A DNA stretch of 64,000 bases from Sphingomonas sp. (GTDB lineage Bacteria; Pseudomonadota; Alphaproteobacteria; Sphingomonadales; Sphingomonadaceae). The notes below the pieces were generated by a model. It saw only the letters and a program-made list of their open reading frames with translations. It was not told where the DNA came from and did no database searches. Positions within the stretch are counted from its first letter, which is position 1; every line of letters starts with the position of its first letter. Shown piece by piece: positions 44,615-53,970 of this stretch. Both the position numbers and the translations under genes were made by a program. Where the stretch lies: contig NZ_JANYGG010000079.1 of assembly GCF_025362505.1 (NCBI RefSeq), positions 1 to 64,000 on the forward strand, given 5' to 3'.

Positions 44615-46296
44615 TGTACCGCTACGACGAATATGACGAGACCATCGTCCGCGAGCGCGCCGCGCAATTCCGCGACCAGGTCGAGCGGCGCATCGACGGC
44701 TCGCTGACCGAGGAGGAGTTCACGCCCCTGCGGCTGATGAACGGTCTATACCTCCAGCTCCACGCCTACATGCTGCGCGTCGCGGTGCCCTACGGCACGC
44801 TCAATTCGCGCCAGTTGCGCCAGCTCGGGCTCATCGCCGAGAAATACGACCGCGGCTATGGCCACTTCACCACCCGCCAGAACATCCAGTTCAACTGGCC
44901 CGTGCTGAAGGACGTCCCAGACATCCTTGACATGCTCGCCGACGTCGAGATGCACGCCATCCAGACCAGCGGCAACTGCATCCGCAACGTCACCGCCGAC
45001 CATTTTGCGGGGGTCGCCGCCGACGAGGTCGAGGACCCGCGCCCCACCGCCGAGCTGATCCGCCAATGGTCGACGCTCCACCCCGAATTCGCCTTCCTCC
45101 CGCGCAAGTTCAAGATCGCGGTGACCGGTGCCCCCGACGACCGTGCAGCCATCGCGGTCCACGACATCGGGCTCCAGATCCTGCGCAACGAGGCGGGCGA
45201 CATCGGCTATCGCGTCCTCGTCGGTGGCGGCATGGGCCGCACCCCGTTTATCGCCAAGACGGTGCGCGAATTCCTCCCCAAGGCCGAATTGCTCGGCTAT
45301 CTGGAAGCGATCCTGCGGGTCTATAATCTCGAGGGCCGCCGCGACAACAAGTTCAAGGCCCGCGTGAAAATCCTCGTCCACGAAACCGGCACTGAAGAGT
45401 TCATCGCCCGGGTCGAGGCCGAATACGCCCGCAGCCCCAAGCCGAGCGTCCAGGCCGACCCGGCCGAGGTCGCGCGCATCGCCGCTTACTTCGCCCCGCC
45501 CGAATACGAAAAACTGCCGGCAACCTCCGATGCGTTCGCGGCCGCCCGCAAGGCCGACCCGGCGTTCGAGCTGTTCGCGGCGACCAACCTCTTCCCGCAC
45601 AAGGCGCCGGGCTACACCGCGCTGACGGTGTCGATGAAGCCGATCGGCGCTCCTCCGGGCGACGCCTCGGCCGACCAGATGCGCCGCCTTGCCGACATCG
45701 CCGAGCGCTGGTCGCTGGACGAGATGCGCATCACCCATGTCCAGAATGTCGTCCTGCCGCACGTCCGGCTTGACGACGTCCACGCCGTCTGGTCGGCGCT
45801 GGTCGAGGCAGGCCTCGAGACCCCCAACGTCGGGCTCATCACCGACATCATCGCCTGCCCCGGCATGGACTATTGCAAGCTCGCCACCGCGCGCTCGATC
45901 CCGATCGCCGAGGCCATTTCCGAACGCTTCGCTGACCCCGCGCGCCAACGCGAGATTGGCCCGCTCGGGATCAAGATCTCGGGCTGCATCAACGCCTGCG
46001 GCCACCACCATGTCGGCGCGATCGGCATCCTCGGGCTCGAAAAGGGCGGGGTCGAGAATTACCAGATCACGCTCGGCGGCGAGCCCGGCACCAATGCCTC
46101 ATTGGGCGAGCGGCTCGGCGCGGGGATCGACGGGGATGCGGTTCCCGGCGCGATCGAGCGCATCGTCGAGACTTATCTCAACCTGCGCACCGGCGTCGAA
46201 GAACCCTTCATCGACACAGTCCGTCGCGTCGGCCTCGACCCGTTCAAGCCGGCACTGGTTGCCCCAACCCCGGAGGCCGCCGATGCCCTTGCTTGA
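44611..46296 (+). CDS. cysI: Ferredoxin- or NADPH-linked nitrite/sulfite reductase (hemoprotein)
   Basis: This 561-residue siroheme/[4Fe-4S] enzyme reduces sulfite to sulfide. The cluster ligands are Cys416 and Cys422 (CPGMDYCK, C-x5-C) and Cys459 and Cys463 (GCINACG, C-x3-C). The siroheme-binding regions include YGHFTTRQNIQ and TSGNCIRN. It stands with the rest of the sulfate assimilation genes, so sulfite is the likely substrate. It follows DUF2849 by a four-base overlap and overlaps the DUF934 gene by 14 bases. Confidence 0.94.
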   Translation: MMYRYDEYDETIVRERAAQFRDQVERRIDGSLTEEEFTPLRLMNGLYLQLHAYMLRVAVPYGTLNSRQLRQLGLIAEKYDRGYGHFTTRQNIQFNWPVLKDVPDILDMLADVEMHAIQTSGNCIRNVTADHFAGVAADEVEDPRPTAELIRQWSTLHPEFAFLPRKFKIAVTGAPDDRAAIAVHDIGLQILRNEAGDIGYRVLVGGGMGRTPFIAKTVREFLPKAELLGYLEAILRVYNLEGRRDNKFKARVKILVHETGTEEFIARVEAEYARSPKPSVQADPAEVARIAAYFAPPEYEKLPATSDAFAAARKADPAFELFAATNLFPHKAPGYTALTVSMKPIGAPPGDASADQMRRLADIAERWSLDEMRITHVQNVVLPHVRLDDVHAVWSALVEAGLETPNVGLITDIIACPGMDYCKLATARSIPIAEAISERFADPARQREIGPLGIKISGCINACGHHHVGAIGILGLEKGGVENYQITLGGEPGTNASLGERLGAGIDGDAVPGAIERIVETYLNLRTGVEEPFIDTVRRVGLDPFKPALVAPTPEAADALA

Positions 46297-46780
46297 TCGC
46301 ACCGGCCTCAAGCCCGACGAGTTCACCCGCGACGACCTCGCCGCGCCCGCGATCATCGTACCGCTCGACGGCCTCGATGAGGCCCTGTCGAATCGCGCCC
46401 AAGGCCAGCGCATCGGTATCGACGTGCCCAACACAGCCGTTCCATATGACCTCCCGACCCAGGCCGGGATCGACCTCATCGCGGTCGCCTTCCCCAAGTT
46501 CGGCGACGGGCGCGGGTTCAGCATCGGCCATGCCCTGCGCGAACAGGGTTTCAGCGGCACGCTCCGCGTATCGGGCGCATTGCTCCCGGACCAGTTCGCC
46601 TTTGCCCTTCAATGCGGCTTTGACGAGGTCGAGATCGACGCCGAACGCCTCGCCCGCCAGCCAGTCGAGCAGTGGCTCGCCGCGCTCGGCGATGTCACGC
46701 TCAGCTACCTGGAATCGACCGATGGCACCCCGTCGATCTTCGCCAAGCGGGCCGCCGCCGTTAGAGCCTTGGCCGAGTGA
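46283..46780 (+). CDS. DUF934 domain protein
   Basis: This 165-residue protein is of the DUF934 family, with the signature AVAFPKFGDGRGFSIGHALREQG and TLRVSGALLPDQFAFALQCGFDE. Members occur next to sulfite reductase genes in proteobacteria. An oxidoreductase-associated role is often assumed but not shown. The start ATG at 46283 overlaps the cysI end by 14 bases, and the stop overlaps the cysH GTG by four bases. Confidence 0.85.
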   Translation: MPLLDRTGLKPDEFTRDDLAAPAIIVPLDGLDEALSNRAQGQRIGIDVPNTAVPYDLPTQAGIDLIAVAFPKFGDGRGFSIGHALREQGFSGTLRVSGALLPDQFAFALQCGFDEVEIDAERLARQPVEQWLAALGDVTLSYLESTDGTPSIFAKRAAAVRALAE

Positions 46781-47502
46781 CCGACACGCCACCCTCGATC
46801 ACCGGCGCCCAGCCGTGGGAACGCCTCGCCTCGCTGCGCGCGGCGGTCGACGGCCGGATCGTCTTCACGACCAGCTTCGGGCTGGAAGACCAGGCGCTCA
46901 CCCACATGATCTTCGACGCCAAGATCGACATCGACGTGGTCACCATCGACACCGGCCGGCTGTTCCCCTCGACCTATAAATTATGGGCCGACACCGAGGA
47001 CAGGTACGCCCGCCGGATCAAGGCATTTTACCCCGACGCCGAGGCGGTTGCCGCGTTCGTCGCCGACTGGGGGATCAACGGCTTCTACCACGCGACCGAC
47101 GCCCGCTCGGGCTGCTGCGGCGTGCGCAAGGTCGAGCCCTTGCAGCGTGCGCTGGCCGGCGCATCGGGCTGGGTCACGGGCTTGCGCGCCGACCAGTCGG
47201 AAACGCGTGGCGCCGTCCCGCTCGCCGCGTGGGACGTGACTCACGGCCTGGTGAAAACCGCGCCGCTCTACGACTGGACGCGCGAACAGGTGGTCGCCTT
47301 CGTCGAAACCGAGTCAGTCCCGATCAACCCGCTCCACGCGCAAGGCTTCCTCTCGATCGGCTGCGAACCCTGCACCCGCGCGGTTGCGCCCGGCGAGCCC
47401 GAGCGCGCTGGCCGCTGGTGGTGGGAGAACGACGAAAGCAAGGAGTGCGGCCTTCACATCGGCACCGACGGCAAGCTCGTCCGCACGAGTGTCGCCGCAT
47501 GA
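46777..47502 (+). CDS. cysH: Adenylyl-sulfate (APS) reductase, CysH type with Fe-S cluster
   Basis: This 241-residue PP-loop-type reductase turns activated sulfate into sulfite using thioredoxin. TTSFGLEDQ is the nucleotide loop. Cys113-Cys114 (SGCCGVRK) and the Cys196/Cys199 pair (IGCEPCTR) are the [4Fe-4S]-binding pairs characteristic of enzymes that use APS directly. The catalytic Cys is in ECGLH (Cys224). GTG at 46777 overlaps the previous stop. It explains why the APS kinase domain of the neighbouring CysN may be dispensable. Confidence 0.93.
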   Translation: MTDTPPSITGAQPWERLASLRAAVDGRIVFTTSFGLEDQALTHMIFDAKIDIDVVTIDTGRLFPSTYKLWADTEDRYARRIKAFYPDAEAVAAFVADWGINGFYHATDARSGCCGVRKVEPLQRALAGASGWVTGLRADQSETRGAVPLAAWDVTHGLVKTAPLYDWTREQVVAFVETESVPINPLHAQGFLSIGCEPCTRAVAPGEPERAGRWWWENDESKECGLHIGTDGKLVRTSVAA

Positions 47503-48950
47503 CCCCCCGCGTCCCCGAAGCGACCCCCGCGCGGATCGCGCCGCTGGCGACCTTCCCCGCCTTCTTCAAACTCGAAGGCCGCCGCGTGGTCGTCGCCGGG
47601 GGTTCGCCAGGCGCGCTGTGGAAGGCCGAGCTCCTGTCCGCCGCCGGAGCCCATGTCGCCGCCTTCGCCGGTGACAGCGAGGGCGCGGCGCTGTTCGCCG
47701 GGCTCGCCGCGCACCCCGTTGCAGGCCCGGTCACCGTCGAGCCGCGCGAGTGGAACCCGGCCGACCTGATCGGCGCAACCCTCGCCTTCGCCGATCTCCT
47801 GGACCACGACGAGGCCCTCGCCTTCGTCGCCGCCGCCCGCGCCGCAGGCGTCCCGGTCAACATCATCGACCAGACCCCGCTGTGCGACTTCCAGCTCGGC
47901 ACGATCGTCAACCGCTCGCCGGTGATCATCGCCATCTCGACCAACGGCGGCGCGCCGATGCTCGGCCAGTCGATCCGCACCCGCATCGAGAGCGTGCTCC
48001 CCCGCCGCCTCGCCGACTGGGGTCGCGCCGCGCTCGAGTGGCGACCGCGCCTCAAGCGGGTTATCGAGAGTTTCGCCGACCGCCGCGACTTCTGGGGCCG
48101 CTTCACCGCGCGCACCTGGGCCAACATCGACCGCGCGCCCGCGGAAAGCGACTTCCGCGCGCTCCTCACCGGTTCGGCGGGAGAAAGGCGCGGTAGCGTG
48201 ATCCTCGTCGGCGCCGGCCCGGGCGACCCCGAACTGCTCACCCTGAAAGCGGTCCGCGCGCTGCAGGCGGCGACGGTCATCCTTTACGACGACCTCGTCA
48301 CCCCCGAAGTGCTCGAACTCGCTCGCCGCGAAGCAACCCGCGTCGCGGTCGGCAAGACTGGCCACGGCCCGTCGTGCAGCCAGGCCGACATCAACGCCCG
48401 CGTCGTCGAATTGGCGCTCGCGGGCGAAACCGTGGTCCGGCTGAAGGGCGGCGACCCGCTGATCTTCGGCCGCGCGACCGAGGAAATCGAGGCGTGCCGC
48501 GCCGCCGGCGTGCCAGTCACCATCGTCCCCGGCATCTCCGCGGTGCAGGGCGCCGCTGCCGCGCTCGGCTTCTCGCTGACCGAGCGGAAACACGCGCGGC
48601 GCGTCCAGTTCGTCACCGGCCACGGCGCCGACGGCAAGCTGCCGTCCGACATCGACTGGCCCGCGATGGCCGACGAGGCCGCGACCACCGTCCTCTACAT
48701 GCCGCGCAAGACCCTCGCCGCGTTCGTCGAACAGGCCGTCGCGGCGGGGCTCGATGCACGGACACCGGCGCTTGCCATCGCCTCGGCCACCCGCGCCGAT
48801 CAGGCCGAGGTTGCGGGAACGATCGCCGACCTCCCCGCCCTCGCGATCAGCCTCCCCGACGGAGCACCGGTGCTCGTCATCATCGGCAAGGTCGTCCGCG
48901 ACCATGTCCCGGCGCTCGCCGCCGAAGCGCGCACAAGGAGCGCCGCATGA
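47499..48950 (+). CDS. cysG: Siroheme synthase CysG
   Basis: This 483-residue fusion makes siroheme, the cofactor of the sulfite reductase. The N-terminal half (about 1-215) resembles the precorrin-2 dehydrogenase/ferrochelatase domain ([23 protein letters not shown]). The C-terminal half is the uroporphyrinogen-III methyltransferase with [13 protein letters not shown] and [14 protein letters not shown]. The dehydrogenase's nucleotide loop is GGSPGALWK, where GGGxVAxRK is usual, so that activity might be weak. ATG at 47499 overlaps the cysH stop. Confidence 0.93.
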   Translation: MTPRVPEATPARIAPLATFPAFFKLEGRRVVVAGGSPGALWKAELLSAAGAHVAAFAGDSEGAALFAGLAAHPVAGPVTVEPREWNPADLIGATLAFADLLDHDEALAFVAAARAAGVPVNIIDQTPLCDFQLGTIVNRSPVIIAISTNGGAPMLGQSIRTRIESVLPRRLADWGRAALEWRPRLKRVIESFADRRDFWGRFTARTWANIDRAPAESDFRALLTGSAGERRGSVILVGAGPGDPELLTLKAVRALQAATVILYDDLVTPEVLELARREATRVAVGKTGHGPSCSQADINARVVELALAGETVVRLKGGDPLIFGRATEEIEACRAAGVPVTIVPGISAVQGAAAALGFSLTERKHARRVQFVTGHGADGKLPSDIDWPAMADEAATTVLYMPRKTLAAFVEQAVAAGLDARTPALAIASATRADQAEVAGTIADLPALAISLPDGAPVLVIIGKVVRDHVPALAAEARTRSAA

Positions 48951-49864
48951 CCGCGCGCGCTCCTGCCCCCGTCCTTACCCACCTCGACCAACTCGAGGCC
49001 GAAGCGATCCACATCATGCGCGAAGTGGTCGCCGAGACCGATCGCCCGGTGATGCTTTATTCGGTCGGCAAGGACTCGGCGGTGATGCTCCACCTCGCGC
49101 GCAAGGCGTTCTTCCCCGCACCGCCGCCGTTCCCGTTGCTCCACGTCGACACGACCTGGAAATTCAAGGCGATGTACGAGCTGCGCGACAAGGTCGCCGC
49201 GATGAGCGGGATGGAGCTGATCGTTCACCGCAACCCCGAGGCGATGGCGCAGGGGATCAACCCGTTCGATCACGGCAGCCACCACACCGACATGTGGAAG
49301 ACGCAAGGATTGAAGCAGGCGCTCGACCAGTATCGCTTCGACGCGGCGTTCGGCGGCGCCCGCCGCGACGAGGAGAAGGTCCGCGCCAAGGAGCGCATCT
49401 TCTCGTTCCGGTCGGCGCAGCACCGCTGGGACCCGCGCAATCAGCGGCCCGAATTGTGGAACCTCTACAATACGCGAAAATCGCCCGGCGAGAGCATCCG
49501 CGTCTTCCCGCTGTCGAACTGGACCGAGCTCGACATCTGGCAATATATCTATGCCGAGGACATCCCGATCGTCCCGCTTTACCTCGCCGCCAAACGCCCG
49601 ACCGTCATCCGCGACGGCACGCTGCTGATGGTCGACGACGACCGCTTCCCGCTCGAGCCTGGCGAAGTCCCGGTCGACCGCTCGATCCGTTTCCGCACGC
49701 TTGGCTGCTACCCCTTGACCGGCGCGGTCGAGAGCGAGGCCGCGACCCTGCCCGAGATTATCGCCGAAATGCTCGTCGCGACCACCTCCGAACGGCAGGG
49801 CCGGGTGATCGACCGCGAGGGCGGCGCCGGCATGGAGATCAAGAAGCAGGAAGGCTATTTCTAG
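48947..49864 (+). CDS. cysD: Sulfate adenylyltransferase subunit 2
   Basis: CysD is the catalytic ATP-pyrophosphatase-type half of the ATP sulfurylase that makes APS from sulfate. At 305 residues it has the PP-motif [51 protein letters not shown] and [15 protein letters not shown] at 48947 overlaps the cysG stop (ATGA). It precedes cysN by one base. The long in-frame reading upstream is a shadow of cysG. Confidence 0.96.
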   Translation: MTARAPAPVLTHLDQLEAEAIHIMREVVAETDRPVMLYSVGKDSAVMLHLARKAFFPAPPPFPLLHVDTTWKFKAMYELRDKVAAMSGMELIVHRNPEAMAQGINPFDHGSHHTDMWKTQGLKQALDQYRFDAAFGGARRDEEKVRAKERIFSFRSAQHRWDPRNQRPELWNLYNTRKSPGESIRVFPLSNWTELDIWQYIYAEDIPIVPLYLAAKRPTVIRDGTLLMVDDDRFPLEPGEVPVDRSIRFRTLGCYPLTGAVESEAATLPEIIAEMLVATTSERQGRVIDREGGAGMEIKKQEGYF

Positions 49865-49865
49865 T

Positions 49866-51560
49866 ATGGCCTCCGCCTTCCAGTCGATCGACCGGGCGGC
49901 CGAGGCCCGCGCCGAGCTCGACGCCTATCTCGCGCTTAACTCCCGCAAGTCGCTGCTCCGCTTCCTTACCTGCGGGTCGGTCGACGACGGCAAGTCGACG
50001 CTCATCGGCCGGCTGCTCTACGACACCCACGCACTGTTCGAGGACCAGCTCGCCACGCTCGAAGTCGACAGTGGCAAGTCGGGAACGCAAGGGCCGGCGC
50101 TCGACATGGCGTTGCTGGTCGACGGTCTTGCCGCCGAGCGCGAGCAAGGCATCACGATCGACGTCGCCTATCGCTTCTTCTCGACCCCCAAACGCAAGTT
50201 CATCGTCGCCGACACCCCGGGCCACGAGCAATTCACCCGCAACATGGTCACCGGCGCCTCGACCGCAGAGCTCGCCGTCCTGCTGATCGACGCGCGCAAG
50301 GGCGTACTGACGCAGACCCGCCGCCATAGCTTCCTCGTCGACCTGCTCGGCATCAAGAGCCTGGTGCTGGCGGTCAACAAGATGGACCTCGTCGGCTTCA
50401 GCCAGGCGCGGTTCGACGAGATTGTCGCCGACTATCGCGCCTTCGCCGACCAGGCCGGGATCGGCGAATTCGTCGCCATCCCCGTGGTCGGGCTGTCGGG
50501 CGACAATGTCGCAAGCCGCAGCGCGTCAATGCCGTGGTACGACGGCCCCTCGCTGATCGAGCATCTCGAGAACGTACCGGTCGCCGCCAAGGCCAATGGC
50601 AAGCCCGGCGCCGATAACGCGCCGTTCCGCATGGCGGTGCAATGGGTCAACCGCCCCAACGCCGCCTTCCGCGGCTATGCCGGCCAGATCGCAAGCGGGG
50701 TCATTCGGTCCGGCGATGACGTCAGTGTCTCGCGCTCCGGCCAGTCGTCCAGGGTGGAGCGGATCGTATCGTTCAATGGCGACCTCGACGTGGCGACTGC
50801 GGGGCAATCGATTACACTGACGCTGGCCGACGAGCTCGACATTGCGCGCGGCGACTTGCTCGGCGCCGTCGACGCGCCGGTCGCGCTCGCCAACGGGCTC
50901 GACGCCACCTTGGTGTGGATGGCCGAGGAACGGCTGGTCCCGCGCCGCTCCTACCTGATGAAGATCGGCACGCAGATGCTGTCGGCCTCGGTCGACGCGA
51001 TCAAGCAGAAGATCGACGTCGACACGCTGGTCCGCAGCGCGGCCGAATCGCTCGGGCTCAACGATATCGGCGAATGCCGGGTCGAACTCGACCGCGCGAT
51101 CCCCGCGCTTGCCTATGGCGACAACCGCCAGCTCGGCGCGTTCATCCTGATCGACAAGGTCAGCCACGCAACCGTCGCCGCCGGAATGATCCGCGCGGTA
51201 CGGACGAGCACGCGGACACGGGCTGCGGAGGATGACGAGGCGAGCCGGATCGTCTGGATCGGCGGCGCATCACCGGCCCGGCGCGGCACGCTGATCGATC
51301 GGTTGAAACAGCAACTCCAGGTCAGCGGCCACCCGGTGTTCGTGCTCGACGGCGCCGCCTTGCGCGACCTCAACGAGGACCTTGCTGGCGAGCCATCGGG
51401 CGAAACCGTGCGCCGCGCCCGCTCAGTCGCCCGCCTGCTCGCCCGCGCCGGGGTCAACGTCATCGTCGATGTCGCGGGCGGCGAAGCCGACGCCCACCCC
51501 GGCAAATGGATCGACGCCGACGCCCCCGACGCCGACGCCTCGGACGACTGGGTGATCTAG
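49866..51560 (+). CDS. cysN: Sulfate adenylyltransferase subunit 1 fused to a degenerate APS kinase domain
   Basis: Residues 1-455 are CysN, the GTPase that drives ATP sulfurylase, with GSVDDGKSTLIGRLLYDTH (G1), DTPGHEQ (G3) and NKMDLV (G4). Residues 459-564 follow the APS kinase (CysC) plan: IVWIGGASPARRGTLIDRL, HPVFVLDGAALRDLNEDL and VARLLARAGVNVIVDV. The Walker A GxSGxGKST is gone (GGASPARRGT), the Arg/Asn-rich nucleotide-binding tail is absent, and the protein ends early. So APS kinase activity is very unlikely. The stop overlaps the convergent lysA stop by four bases. Confidence 0.92.
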   Translation: MASAFQSIDRAAEARAELDAYLALNSRKSLLRFLTCGSVDDGKSTLIGRLLYDTHALFEDQLATLEVDSGKSGTQGPALDMALLVDGLAAEREQGITIDVAYRFFSTPKRKFIVADTPGHEQFTRNMVTGASTAELAVLLIDARKGVLTQTRRHSFLVDLLGIKSLVLAVNKMDLVGFSQARFDEIVADYRAFADQAGIGEFVAIPVVGLSGDNVASRSASMPWYDGPSLIEHLENVPVAAKANGKPGADNAPFRMAVQWVNRPNAAFRGYAGQIASGVIRSGDDVSVSRSGQSSRVERIVSFNGDLDVATAGQSITLTLADELDIARGDLLGAVDAPVALANGLDATLVWMAEERLVPRRSYLMKIGTQMLSASVDAIKQKIDVDTLVRSAAESLGLNDIGECRVELDRAIPALAYGDNRQLGAFILIDKVSHATVAAGMIRAVRTSTRTRAAEDDEASRIVWIGGASPARRGTLIDRLKQQLQVSGHPVFVLDGAALRDLNEDLAGEPSGETVRRARSVARLLARAGVNVIVDVAGGEADAHPGKWIDADAPDADASDDWVI

Positions 51561-52819
51561 CGCAGCCACTCGGGCAGCTTGTCGGCCTCGATCAACGCCT
51601 GGATGTCCTGCCGCTCGCGAATCACCGAAAATTTGGCTCCCGACACCATCACCTCGGGCGTCAGCGGCCGGCTGTTGTAAGTGCTCGCCATCGTCGCCGC
51701 ATAAGCTCCGGCGGTACGGAACACGACCAGGTCGCCCGCCTCGACCGCGCCCATCCGCCGCCCGGTCGCGAACGTGTCGCCGCTCTCGCACACCGGACCG
51801 ACGACATTGGCCTTCATCTTGCCCCCATGCGGCGTGACCGGGTCGATCGCGTGATAGGCGTCGTACAGGCTTGGCCGCATCAGGTCGTTCATCGCCGCGT
51901 CGACCACCACGAACGGGTCGCCGACCCCCGGCTTGACCCGCACCACCTCGGACAATAGCACGCCGGCATTGGCGACGATCAGCCGCCCCGGCTCGAAGAT
52001 CAGCCGGACGTCCCAGTCGGCGGTGATCCGCGCGACCATCGCGCCATATTCCTCGGGGCCCGGCGGAAGTGGCACGTCGCGGTCGTAGGGCACGCCCAAC
52101 CCGCCACCCAGATCGGCGAAGCGGATGACATGGCCGTCCTCGCGCAGTTCATGAATTAGCGCCCCGACCTTCTCGAACGCTGCGTCGAGCGGGGCGAGGT
52201 CGGTTAGCTGGCTGCCAATGTGGACCGCCACTCCCTGCACCGCGAGGTTGGGGAGCGCGCGCGCCGCCGCATAGGCCTCGCGTGCATCGCTGATCGGCAC
52301 CCCGAACTTGCTCAGCGCGCCGCCGGTCGAAATCTTCTTGTGGGTCCGCGCATCGACATCGGGATTGACGCGGAAAGCGACCGGCGCGGTCATCCCGAGA
52401 TCGGTCGCGACCCCAGACATCATCTCCGCCTCGACCACCGATTCGAGGTTGAACTGGAGCAGCCCGCCCTTGAGCGCGGTCGCCATCTCGTCGGCGGTCT
52501 TGCCCACCCCCGAGAAGACGATCCGCTCGGGCGGGATACCTGCGGCGATCGCGCGGCGATACTCACCGATCGACACCACGTCCGCGCCAAGCCCCTCGCG
52601 CGCCAGTGTCGCCAGCACCGCGCCATTGGGATTGGCCTTGACCGCATAGGCGATCAGCGGGTCGCCGGTGCTGGCTAATGCCTGTGAAAATACGTGCGCA
52701 TGGCGAACCATCGTCGCCGAGGAATAGACATAGACGGGCGTGCCGACCGCCGCCGCGATCGCGGGAAGCGGGACGTCCTCGCAATGAAGGACGCCGTCGC
52801 GCAGGGTGAAATGATCCAT
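51557..52819 (-). CDS. lysA: Diaminopimelate decarboxylase
   Basis: LysA makes lysine from meso-diaminopimelate using PLP. At 420 residues it is full length. Lys61 (AYAVKANPNG) is the Schiff-base lysine, followed by GLGADVVSIGE, a GGGLG phosphate-binding loop and GPVCESGDTFA with the catalytic Cys. It lies 52 bases downstream of phhA on the same strand and may be co-transcribed with it. The start ATG at 52819 is the first in frame. Confidence 0.96.
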   Translation of the reverse strand: MDHFTLRDGVLHCEDVPLPAIAAAVGTPVYVYSSATMVRHAHVFSQALASTGDPLIAYAVKANPNGAVLATLAREGLGADVVSIGEYRRAIAAGIPPERIVFSGVGKTADEMATALKGGLLQFNLESVVEAEMMSGVATDLGMTAPVAFRVNPDVDARTHKKISTGGALSKFGVPISDAREAYAAARALPNLAVQGVAVHIGSQLTDLAPLDAAFEKVGALIHELREDGHVIRFADLGGGLGVPYDRDVPLPPGPEEYGAMVARITADWDVRLIFEPGRLIVANAGVLLSEVVRVKPGVGDPFVVVDAAMNDLMRPSLYDAYHAIDPVTPHGGKMKANVVGPVCESGDTFATGRRMGAVEAGDLVVFRTAGAYAATMASTYNSRPLTPEVMVSGAKFSVIRERQDIQALIEADKLPEWLR

Positions 52820-52871
52820 GAAAAATATAGTCTTTCAATCGGGCGCCGATCGCCCTCGCGTACTCAGATAA

Positions 52872-53729
52872 TCAGGCGGCGAGGAGGCGATCGGCGGGGT
52901 CGACCATGCCCGGGTCGATATCGGGCAATTGGTCGAGTTCGGCGTAAATATCCGGCAGGTCGCCGCGCGTCACCAGGTCGAGAATGTCCTGAAAGCGGTC
53001 GATGACGAAGTAATTCTGCTGGAACGCATCGGTCCGGTAGCGCGTGCGGAGCACCCGTTTCAGATCGAAGCCGAACCGCTTTGGCATGTCGCTTTCGAGG
53101 CTGTAGTGCGCCTCGCCGAAGCTCGACAGGATCCCCGCGCCGTAGATCTTGAGGTCGCCATCCTCGCGCGTCAGGCCGAATTCGACGGTGTACCAGTACA
53201 GCCGTGCGAGCCGGTTGAGCGCGCCATGATCGAGCGACTCGAGCCCGACGTGACCGAGCGCCTGCATGAAGTCGGCGATTTCGGGTTGGGCGAGCATCGG
53301 GACATGGCCGAACACATCGTGGAACACGTCGGGCTCCTCGAGGTAATCGAGCTGGTCGGGCTTGCGGATGAAGTTGCCGGCGGGGAAGCGGCGTTCGGAC
53401 AAATGCTTGAAGAAGATGTCGTCGGGGACGACGCCGGGCACCGATACGACCGTCCAATTGCTGCGCTTGTGGAGTCGCTCGTTGAGTTCCTCGAGGTCGG
53501 GCACCCCCGGGTGGCTGAGGCTCAGCACGTCGAGCCCCTCCTCGAACGACGCGGCCGCGCGACCGTGAAGCAGCTTCCGCTGCCGGTCGAACAATGTATC
53601 CCAAACCATATGGTCCTCGGCCGTCAGCCGGTCCCAATGCTGCGGCACGGTCCAGTCGGCGGCGGCGCCCGGCGGCGGGGTCGGCGAGGCCAGCGCGCCA
53701 TGTTTCTCGTGAATAACTTGATCGGTCAT
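52872..53729 (-). CDS. phhA: Phenylalanine 4-monooxygenase
   Basis: PhhA hydroxylates phenylalanine to tyrosine using a pterin cofactor and iron. At 285 residues it is the bacterial, regulatory-domain-free type. The iron ligands are His137 and His142 (FHDVFGH) and Glu183 (YTVEFGL). The ATG at 53729 has GAGAGAGG before it; ATGs at 53744 and 53759 are possible but spaced poorly. Its transcript begins behind a Tyr-codon leader and attenuator (see 53821-53931). pcd/pterin recycling is not adjacent. Confidence 0.95.
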   Translation of the reverse strand: MTDQVIHEKHGALASPTPPPGAAADWTVPQHWDRLTAEDHMVWDTLFDRQRKLLHGRAAASFEEGLDVLSLSHPGVPDLEELNERLHKRSNWTVVSVPGVVPDDIFFKHLSERRFPAGNFIRKPDQLDYLEEPDVFHDVFGHVPMLAQPEIADFMQALGHVGLESLDHGALNRLARLYWYTVEFGLTREDGDLKIYGAGILSSFGEAHYSLESDMPKRFGFDLKRVLRTRYRTDAFQQNYFVIDRFQDILDLVTRGDLPDIYAELDQLPDIDPGMVDPADRLLAA

Positions 53730-53760
53730 CAAAGCCTCTCTCATGTCGTTCGAAAGCAAT

Positions 53761-53791
53761 AAAAAACCCCGCCGGGGAAAGCCTGGCGGGG
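53761..53791 (-). terminator. Attenuator terminator before phhA
   Basis: On the minus strand CCCCGCC (53791-53785), an 11-base loop and GGCGGGG (53773-53767) are followed by six T. It lies 31 bases after the leader peptide stop and 31 bases before the phhA ATG, so it controls read-through into phhA. Confidence 0.85.
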
Positions 53792-53836
53792 TGTCGAATT
53801 CAGCGGCTGTTACGCGCGCGTCAGTCGTGTCCCGCC
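53785..53836 (-). promoter_or_regulatory. Alternative (antiterminator) pairing arms
   Basis: GGCGGG in the leader coding region (53836-53831, directly after the Tyr codons) is complementary to CCCGCC in the 5' arm of the terminator (53791-53785). Pairing of these would disrupt the terminator when a ribosome stalls at the Tyr codons and leaves the leader arm free. Confidence 0.55.
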
Positions 53837-53931
53837 GGGGTGGCGTAATAATAGGTGGCCGATTTGCGCGCGGCTCCGCTGCGTTTCGCGGACGCGATGC
53901 GGGTGTTTCCGAGGGAAAGCGCGGCTGTCAT
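53821..53931 (-). CDS. Tyrosine-codon leader peptide for phhA (candidate attenuator)
   Basis: This 36-codon reading frame starts at ATG 53931, with GGAG five bases before it, and ends TGA at 53821. The peptide contains MTAALSLGN near its start and ends ARKSATYYYATPAGHD, with three consecutive Tyr codons (TAT TAT TAC, 53853-53845). A T-tailed terminator and an alternative pairing arm follow. This is the layout of ribosome-mediated attenuators (trpL, pheL). Low charged Tyr-tRNA would stall the ribosome and let transcription pass into phhA, whose product makes tyrosine. It is too short for usual gene callers and lies 39 bases after aroB, on the same strand. Confidence 0.75.
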   Translation of the reverse strand: MTAALSLGNTRIASAKRSGAARKSATYYYATPAGHD

Positions 53932-53970
53932 GCGAGCTCCATAGAGTGGCTCACGGGATCCCGTCAAGCG

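Noticed and set aside
44746-46011. 421-residue minus-strand frame opposite cysI
   Set aside because: No recognisable domain, and cysI on the plus strand has intact cluster ligands.
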